64,000 bases of DNA, from NCBI RefSeq assembly GCF_008831285.2, contig NC_045141.1:25905315-25969314 (forward strand). Direction: 5' to 3'. The notes beneath the pieces were generated by a model. It was not told the DNA's origin. It made no database searches and was given only the letters and a program-made list of their open reading frames with translations. Position numbers and translations under genes: made by a program. This document shows, in pieces, positions 56,853 through 64,000 of the stretch. Every line of letters begins with the position of its first letter. Within the stretch, counting starts at the first letter, position 1. Source of the DNA: Nymphaea colorata (Eukaryota > Streptophyta > Magnoliopsida > Nymphaeales > Nymphaeaceae).

Positions 56853-58124
56853 TCAACGACCGTGATCACCTCCTTTTCCAGGGCCACCGCCACCGCCACC
56901 GCCACCACCAATGCCAACTCCAATGCCCTCGCCAACACCACCGTTTCCATACCCCATCCCGACTCCATATCCTCCATTTCCGCCGTATCCGTATCCCATC
57001 CCATATCCTCCGCCGCTGCCGCTGCCGTAGCCGTAACCATAACCGACTCCTCTCCCACCATTTCCACCACCGCCGCCGCTGTCGCCCCCTCTGGGCGTTT
57101 CACTTCCTCCGGATCCACCACCTCTCCCAATTTCTCCACAATTTCCATCATCGTCTCCATTGCCATCTCCAGAACCACAGTCACCGCCGCCATTTCCCCC
57201 TCTTCCACGGCGTTGGCTGCCTCCACTAGGATTTTCTCCTCCACAATCTCCACCATCATTTCTACTACCTCCTCCAGAACCACCACTTCCTCCTCCTTCT
57301 CCTCTTACAGGGCGTCCGCCACCTTCACCAGGATTTCCTCCACCTCTTCCATTAACGTCACAATCACCCCGTCCCGAGCCACAGTCACCACCACTTTCTC
57401 CTCCTTTTATAGGGCGGTTACGGCCAGATACTCCACCACCTTTTCCATTGCTACAGTCACCTCCTCCAGAGCCACAATCACGACCTCCTTCTCCTCCACC
57501 ACCTCTTCCATTGTTACAATCATCACCTTTTCCGGAGCCACAGCTACCATCACCTTCTCCTCCTCTTACAGGAGGTTGTGAACCTTGACCAGGAAAGCCG
57601 CCAGCTCTTCCATTGCCACAGACTTCCCCTCTAGAACCACAGTCACCACCATCATTACCTCCTCCTCCCTCTCCTCTTCCAGAGTGTTGGGCACCTTGAC
57701 CAGGGTTTCCCCCGGCTCTTCCTTCATTACAATCTCCTCCTCTGGTCCCACAATCGCCATAGCCAGAGCCATGGCCTCCTCCTCTACCACCGGCACCACC
57801 TCCCACAGGAGAGCGGCCTCCCTGACCAGGGTTCCCACTGCCTCCTCCACGGGGAGCTTGGCCACCAACACCAACACCAACACCAATTCCAACCCCTCCT
57901 CCTCCGCCACCGCCATCACACGGAACGGCCGCGCCACCAATCTCTCCTGAAATGTTGCACCTGATCTTTTCATCTACCAGTGGATGCGGAGGCACATTCC
58001 TAGCGCCATCAATGTGAGAAACATGGAAAGCTGAAGAAAGAAGAAGAAGAAGGAGAAGCATGATAATCTTGATCGTGCTTGCCTTCTCGTAAAGATGCAG
58101 AGATGGGGATGAGAGGATGGCCAT
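56853..58124 (-). CDS. Secreted glycine-rich protein with repeated Cys pairs
   Basis: The open frame encodes up to 423 residues. The Met at 58124 lies only 13 bases from a TATA-like box (58137-58143), so translation more likely starts at Met22 (58061), which gives a standard signal peptide (MLLLLLLLSSAFHVSHIDGA) and about 402 residues. After a short polar region (RNVPPHPLVDEKIRC...VPCD) the mature protein is Gly-rich with many repeats of the form DCGSxGGDCxNGxxGG, each bringing a pair of Cys about six residues apart, separated by GGNPGQG and Arg-containing linkers such as RPVRGEGGG. The last 90 residues change to a Tyr-rich form (GYGYGYGSGSGGGYGMGYGY). The Cys pairs could cross-link the protein and the Tyr residues could be oxidatively coupled in the wall. 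I know no exact family match. Confidence 0.8.
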   Translation of the reverse strand: MAILSSPSLHLYEKASTIKIIMLLLLLLLSSAFHVSHIDGARNVPPHPLVDEKIRCNISGEIGGAAVPCDGGGGGGGVGIGVGVGVGGQAPRGGGSGNPGQGGRSPVGGGAGGRGGGHGSGYGDCGTRGGDCNEGRAGGNPGQGAQHSGRGEGGGGNDGGDCGSRGEVCGNGRAGGFPGQGSQPPVRGGEGDGSCGSGKGDDCNNGRGGGGEGGRDCGSGGGDCSNGKGGGVSGRNRPIKGGESGGDCGSGRGDCDVNGRGGGNPGEGGGRPVRGEGGGSGGSGGGSRNDGGDCGGENPSGGSQRRGRGGNGGGDCGSGDGNGDDDGNCGEIGRGGGSGGSETPRGGDSGGGGGNGGRGVGYGYGYGSGSGGGYGMGYGYGGNGGYGVGMGYGNGGVGEGIGVGIGGGGGGGGGPGKGGDHGR

Positions 58125-58136
58125 GCACGTAGAAGG

Positions 58137-58143
58137 TTAAATA
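58137..58143 (-). promoter_or_regulatory. TATA-like box of the Cys-bearing glycine-rich gene
   Basis: The minus strand reads CCTATTTAACC. A start about 30 bases downstream would fall near 58107, after the first in-frame ATG and before the second (58061), which is why the shorter protein is preferred. Confidence 0.45.
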
Positions 58144-58144
58144 G

Positions 58145-59640
<1,496 letters not shown>

Positions 59641-59642
59641 AG

Positions 59643-59810
59643 TGCACCATTGCACATGCTCTAGAGAAAACAAAGTATCCACATTCAGATATATATGGGA
59701 GAAAATGTAAGGACGGATATCACATTTCTTGTTCAATTTAGAGCTGATCTATTTGCAATGAACAGTTCTGATTTCATTATCACTAGCTCATTCCAAGAGA
59801 TTGCAGGAAG
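59643..59810 (+). pseudogene. Sucrose synthase exon fragment
   Basis: After a good acceptor (cattgtgcag) the frame codes [18 protein letters not shown], then KDGYHISC. One extra T near 59731 shifts the frame, which then codes [20 protein letters not shown] and QEIAG up to a GT donor at 59811. This is a single internal exon of sucrose synthase (family form [18 protein letters not shown] ... FTADLIAMN ... DFIITSTFQEIAG). No other sucrose synthase exon is seen nearby. It is a dead fragment that still has both splice sites. Confidence 0.82.
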
Positions 59811-60228
59811 GTACGCTTCTGCTTTTTTGGAAGTATTTTCTAATTTCATTTCCTTCATCTACGGCTATCCATTTAGTGGACTCTATAAAGTATTTTCTTT
59901 CTTGGTTCTGAGATGCTTTCATTCTTTGGAATAGGACCATTAGTGCATCCATATGTCGTCCATAACCTGGACCGTTAATGATTTCTCCGGTTGTTGTACA
60001 AAAATCTATCAGGTTTTATGAACAGATATGTGTTGCATTGATAAATGTAAATTAGTTCATGCAGAACCTAGGTGATTGGACCTTTGTAAAGTTAGGATCC
60101 TGCAATTGTTGTTTTTTTCCTGAAAATTTTCCATTTGGTTTAGCTTTTCTCTTTTTCTAGTTATGATTGGTTACTGCACGATCATTTCATTCTGCATGAG
60201 GGATTCAGTGTGGAAACTCAATTTGCAG

Positions 60229-60520
60229 GTTAGTGAGGGCGAGGATACATTCTTGACAAATGGAGGAGATTCGAAGAAGGAAGATGTGGCTCTGTGGCAA
60301 GATGGGTTGACATTGATGTTAGTCACTGATGGGGAGAAGGGTTGCAGATATTTCGCCAAGGTCTACTTTGTTTTCCCATTTTCTTGGGTTTCTTTCTAGT
60401 TTGACAAAGGGCCCTATAATGGCTAACAAATTCATGACCGAGAATCTGCTCTGTGTTACAGAATATCAAGGGAAGAGTAGCTAGATTCTCTGTGAACATC
60501 ATCCATTTTAACAGTCTCAT
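60229..60520 (+). pseudogene. Fructokinase (PfkB family) exon fragments
   Basis: The first exon (60229-60360, 44 codons, with acceptor and donor) codes VSEGEDTFLTNGGD, then LWQDGLTLMLVTDGEKGCRY and FAK, matching the middle of plant fructokinases (VSxxExxFLT ... LWHPxLKLLLVTxGExGCxYxxK). After a short intron, a second exon starts at 60462 with IKGRVARFSVN and then loses similarity where the family has its GAGD active-site motif. The active site is absent, so no enzyme could result. It has the same orientation as the sucrose synthase fragment 420 bp upstream. Confidence 0.78.
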
Positions 60521-60529
60521 AAAATTTTA

Positions 60530-61600
60530 TTTGCACTCGAAAAGCAAGCGTTCTGTACTTGTAAATTCTTAATTAAAATTTTTAACAGGAAGATTGCATT
60601 CATATAATCCGTCACTGGAAACCATAAGAATGAAAAGTCCATGTTCATGATGGTATTTCAGATTTTCCATAATTGCCTTCATAGCTGACCAACATGAAAA
60701 CAACAGAAAAAATGCATGTAGTAAGAGCTTTTCCATGCTATCATATATGTGCTTACATGCATAAGTTCACAAACATTTATCTGTGCTGATAAAATAAGTT
60801 CACAAACATTTAAGGCTTGTTTCTTACAACCCAATTGACAATACAGCTCTAGTGAGGCTGAAATAGAAGTAATGCAAACATCAACCATATCTGAAGGGAA
60901 CTCGAGGAGATCTTGCCGGAGTCTGAACGATTTATAAGTTCTTCAAACACGAGTTAACAGATCGGGATCGACGTTATTTCCTTCTGGTTTCTCATTTTCG
61001 AGAGTGGAACAAGAATTCCGGATTGTGAAGGTGGACTGCCGTTTCTGGTTGAAATGAATCAAATTCGTTTCTAATCTCAAGTTGATCTGGAATACACTCG
61101 AATCAAGAATATTGTGAACGGTTCGGGATCCGACCCGTCCGAATCAACGGTGGCGAGGTTTTGGCCTCGACATTCACATGCCAACAAGGCACGAACAAGG
61201 TCGCTTAAGCGGATACGTGTAAAGCCCAGATCCTCTTACCAATCGACCCAGGGCTTACCACATTTACTCACTTATCCTTTAGCTTACAACCGTATCTGGA
61301 CCAAAGAACGGTCTCGAAACAGCCGCCATAGTGCGTAGTTTTGCTCTCTTCTTGAGGGCATCATCGTCCATCTATTTTCTACGCAAAAGACGGACTTAAC
61401 CTCGTGTATTATTGGACACAAGGCCAATCAAGGAGGGCCCTTTTCGTCCATTTATCTGCATCCTACGTGGCATGGCCGATGAGGTGGCACCAGGATGTAC
61501 AAAGGACGACCGCTTGAGGTGACGTGGAACCGCAAGAAAGGCCCGTCCTTGTGCTATAATCGGTATGTGTGAACATGGCCGTTATTCCGTCCAAGTTCAG
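60530..61600. other. No recognisable gene; upstream region of the TPR gene
   Basis: A 19-base direct repeat (ataagttcacaaacattta at about 60764 and 60795) is present. The last 500 bases are the likely promoter region of the gene at 61679. I see no coding sequence. Confidence 0.5.
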
Positions 61601-61610
61601 CGCGTTCCCG

Positions 61611-61617
61611 TATAAAT
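61611..61617 (+). promoter_or_regulatory. TATA box of the MS5/SDI-like gene
   Basis: TATAAAT in cccgtataaatgaagg overlaps an in-frame ATG at 61616, which therefore cannot be the start; the ATG at 61679, about 65 bases downstream, is used. Confidence 0.65.
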
Positions 61618-61678
61618 GAAGGCAGGTGAGAGGAAGGGAGCCGAGGGGCTGACCAGGAGTCGCCAGAGACGCACAACG

Positions 61679-63921
61679 ATGGACGGAGCAGTCGTCGGGA
61701 AACTCCCGTCGCCGCGAAAAGTTGTCCGGGATCCGGCAAGTCCTACGGCCGTGGGGGAGCGGAGGGACCGCTTCCACGTTGTCCACAAGCTTCCGGCCGG
61801 GGATGGACCTTACGTGCGTGCCAAGCACGTCCAGGTCGGTTATTTTCTTGCCTTGCCTTCAGCTGGACTCCACAATGCGAACTTCTAACTGTTGATTTGA
61901 ACAAATTTCTGCATCAAAGAGCGATTTGCGATCGTAATTTTGTGTTTGGAAAATTATTGCGAGCGGAATTTCTCCTTATCCTTTTTTTTTTTTCTTTTCT
62001 CTTCACTTAATCTTCTGCTTTGCTCCTCTGCTGATGATTCTGATGTCGATGAGTTTGGTGAAGTATGAGATTTATGTCCTGGATCGACGTCGTCCATGGT
62101 GACTTGATCTCTTAGTTGTGAAATCAGATTGTTTTCTAGGTGGATATGATTTGCCGTGATCTCACCAAAAGGTCACGAGCACGCAGAGATCAAAGCGCGT
62201 TCAGATCGGACTTCTAAAATTCACAATTTGGCCCAAAACTTTCTCAATAAGTTGCGGCCAATTGCTATAGGAGTGCAGACCCGAGATAGGTTTACTTTCA
62301 ATACATCCTTATCTAGCGATGTATTTTGTAATATAATACTTTTGATAAATATAGTTCTGCTTAATCATAACCTGCTAAATGATATCTGTGAGTCTTCATC
62401 TTCTGTTAATGATCTCAATGGATATAAAAAACTGACATCGATCGACGTCTTTCTGTTGAACGTCTTAAGAAGGAAAATGTTAAGAAGCATGATTTATCAC
62501 ATGTTCGCATATGATACGATTTAACTGTAAAGTTGGCACTTGTCAGAGCTTAGGTCTCGTCTAAAAAGGTTAGAGATGTGAGACCTATTTTAGTATCATA
62601 CCGAAAAGGTGAAGCTTTACATGTGATTTCGACAGATCCGTTGCCGAAGATAATCATTTTGTCTTTTCTTTTCTTTTCTTTGGAACATTGTTTTCTGAAT
62701 AATACCGCAAATACCTTGGGAAGCGTCGATAAATTCAGTGCCTCAAGTTCGGTATACTCGGGAGCTTTTATATATATAGAACCTGGATTGCTATAACCAG
62801 CCGGATACACACACACGCATTGCAATGGAGCGTGCGTGTGGTTAGAAGCTGGATCCCGGCCACGTGTGTGTGTGGGTACTTATAAAAGTTTATGGTTGCT
62901 GAAAGGTGGTTTTTTTTAGGGGGGTTAGATCCAACGGTGCAGACGCATAATGTTTTGTAATGTAAAAATAGAAAAAACAAGAAAATCATGTGTCTAATTA
63001 AATTTTATAAGCCTAAAAAGCTAAGACTATTAATTTACAAGTTCTTATGAAATCTAATTTACAAGTATAATTTTCATGCTCTTCTTTTTTATCACAAATG
63101 ATAGAGAGCTAAGACATATAGGCGGCAGAACTGAAAGTGGAAACCAAGATATATATTTGATCCTAATAAATTAACTAAAAAAAAGGCACTACAAGTGTGG
63201 CTTTAGCAATCCGATTAATGCAATTAGATAGATAATTCACCAAAGCCATATCTAAAATAACTGTTGTAAAATGCAGAGAAAAGTCCATTTTGAGCTGCCG
63301 AGCTTCATTTTTAGGAATGAAAAGAGCCAGCTGCGCTTTTTAAGCCTGTATTTATCTTTGTAACGCGGTTTGCTGTTATTTCTTACTCATATGGAGGAGC
63401 TTCACATCTAAATTAAGTTAAACAACTAATAATCTGCAGGTTGCTAGATATTCTAATGACCATCAGAATGAGATGTCAATAAGGACAAACATTACTTGAA
63501 TACATGAATGGATAACACCACAAATAGAGAACTGTACTAGCGAATCAAATTATATAGCCCAATTACCGTACGTATAATCACAATTTGATGAACAGGTGTT
63601 GCGAAATCGAAATATATATTTGCAGCAGCATTTTGAAAGAAGTTTTGAGGGATCAATTTTAGTGAGTTATTCTTCCTCCTGATTCCAAGTACTTATCCGT
63701 TGGTGCAGTTGGTTGAGAAAGACCCAGACGCAGCCATAGTCCTGTTCTGGAAGGCTATTAATGCAGGGGACCGTGTCGACAGCGCTCTAAAAGACATGGC
63801 TGTTGTGATGAAGCAACAGGATAGAGCAGAGGAAGCCATTGAAGCTGTCAAATCTTTCAGAAGCCGATGCTCCAAGCATGCTCAGGAGTCCCTTGACAAC
63901 ATTCTCATCGACCTCTACAAG
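61679..63921 (+). CDS. MS5 / SDI-type (sulfur-deficiency-induced, POLLENLESS3-like) TPR protein, 5' part
   Basis: Exon 1 (61679-61834, 52 codons) codes a start MDGAVVGKLPSPRK and ends HVVHKLPAGDGPYVRAKHVQ. Exon 2 (63709-63921, 71 codons) continues with LVEKDPDAAIVLFWKAINAG, DRVDSALKDMAVVMKQQDRA, EEAIEAVKSF and ESLDNILIDLYK, ending at a GT donor; the phases agree. The VxHKxPAGDxPYVRAKHxQL-EKDP block and the following TPR-like helices are the hallmark of the plant MS5/TDM and SDI1/SDI2 family. SDI proteins act in the sulfur-starvation response by restraining glucosinolate synthesis; MS5/TDM acts at meiotic exit. Which branch this gene belongs to cannot be decided without the 3' exons, which lie beyond 64000. 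Intron 1 (1,874 bp) shows no other gene. Confidence 0.9.
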
Positions 63922-64000
63922 GTAAAGGAAGAAAATGAAAATGACAATTGGTTCCTACAATAAATAGTTAAGCGTTTTCTTATGCTAACTTTTTCACTTG

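Noticed and set aside
56810-57973. Open frames antisense or out of frame to the Cys-bearing glycine-rich gene
   Set aside because: Same cause: low-complexity GC-rich repeats. The minus-strand frame alone has a signal peptide and ordered Cys pairs.

Overview
The window is nuclear DNA from a flowering plant. The evidence is GT-AG introns of plant size, a plant-type E-class PPR gene, an FBD-type F-box gene, plant glycine-rich secreted proteins, plant-type alkenal double-bond reductases, Ty1/copia fossils, and GA/CT and TA microsatellites in leaders and introns. The sequence alone does not fix the lineage. Gene density is low, and much of the window is AT-rich intergenic DNA with transposon debris.

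Layout. 1-8950: almost empty, with one dead copy (3466-3765, minus) of a small conserved plant protein whose live copy sits at 8954-9361 (minus). 9700-13780: a short hAT-like element, copia 5' debris and a perfect 64-bp tandem duplication. 13784-15538 (minus): intronless PPR gene. 18779-20248 (plus): very repetitive secreted glycine-rich protein. 22581-25086 (minus): three-exon F-box/FBD gene. 26971-45447 (plus): tandem cluster of NADP-dependent alkenal double-bond reductase (DBR) genes with five members: an exon-1 stub, a decayed pseudogene, intact gene C, gene D with a 2-bp insertion, and intact gene E. 46345-51246: two neighbouring PIF/Harbinger-like DNA elements that share a TTA target site; the first carries a MYB/SANT-like protein start followed by captured exons of a DmX/Rabconnectin-3-type WD40 gene. 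54263-54675 (plus): small secreted glycine-rich protein with a one-base frame break. 56853-58124 (minus): cysteine-bearing secreted glycine-rich protein. 59643-60520: a sucrose synthase exon followed by fructokinase exons, all fragments in one orientation. 61679 to beyond the right edge (plus): 5' part of an MS5/SDI-type TPR gene.

The DBR cluster records its own history. The 5' four fifths of gene D match gene E, introns included, while its last exon and 3' flank match gene C. The join lies in intron 4 near 39717. This is what one unequal crossover between C and E would leave. A solo copia LTR with a clean 5-bp target duplication then landed in the 3' flank of C; the matching site behind D is empty.

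The least expected structure is the Harbinger-like pair. Its ends are packed with palindromes, including one with perfect 35-bp arms, and the left end of the first element has three small hairpins in which a constant GTTTGA loop is framed by different but complementary arms. All similarity statements come from reading and recall of protein families; no search was run.
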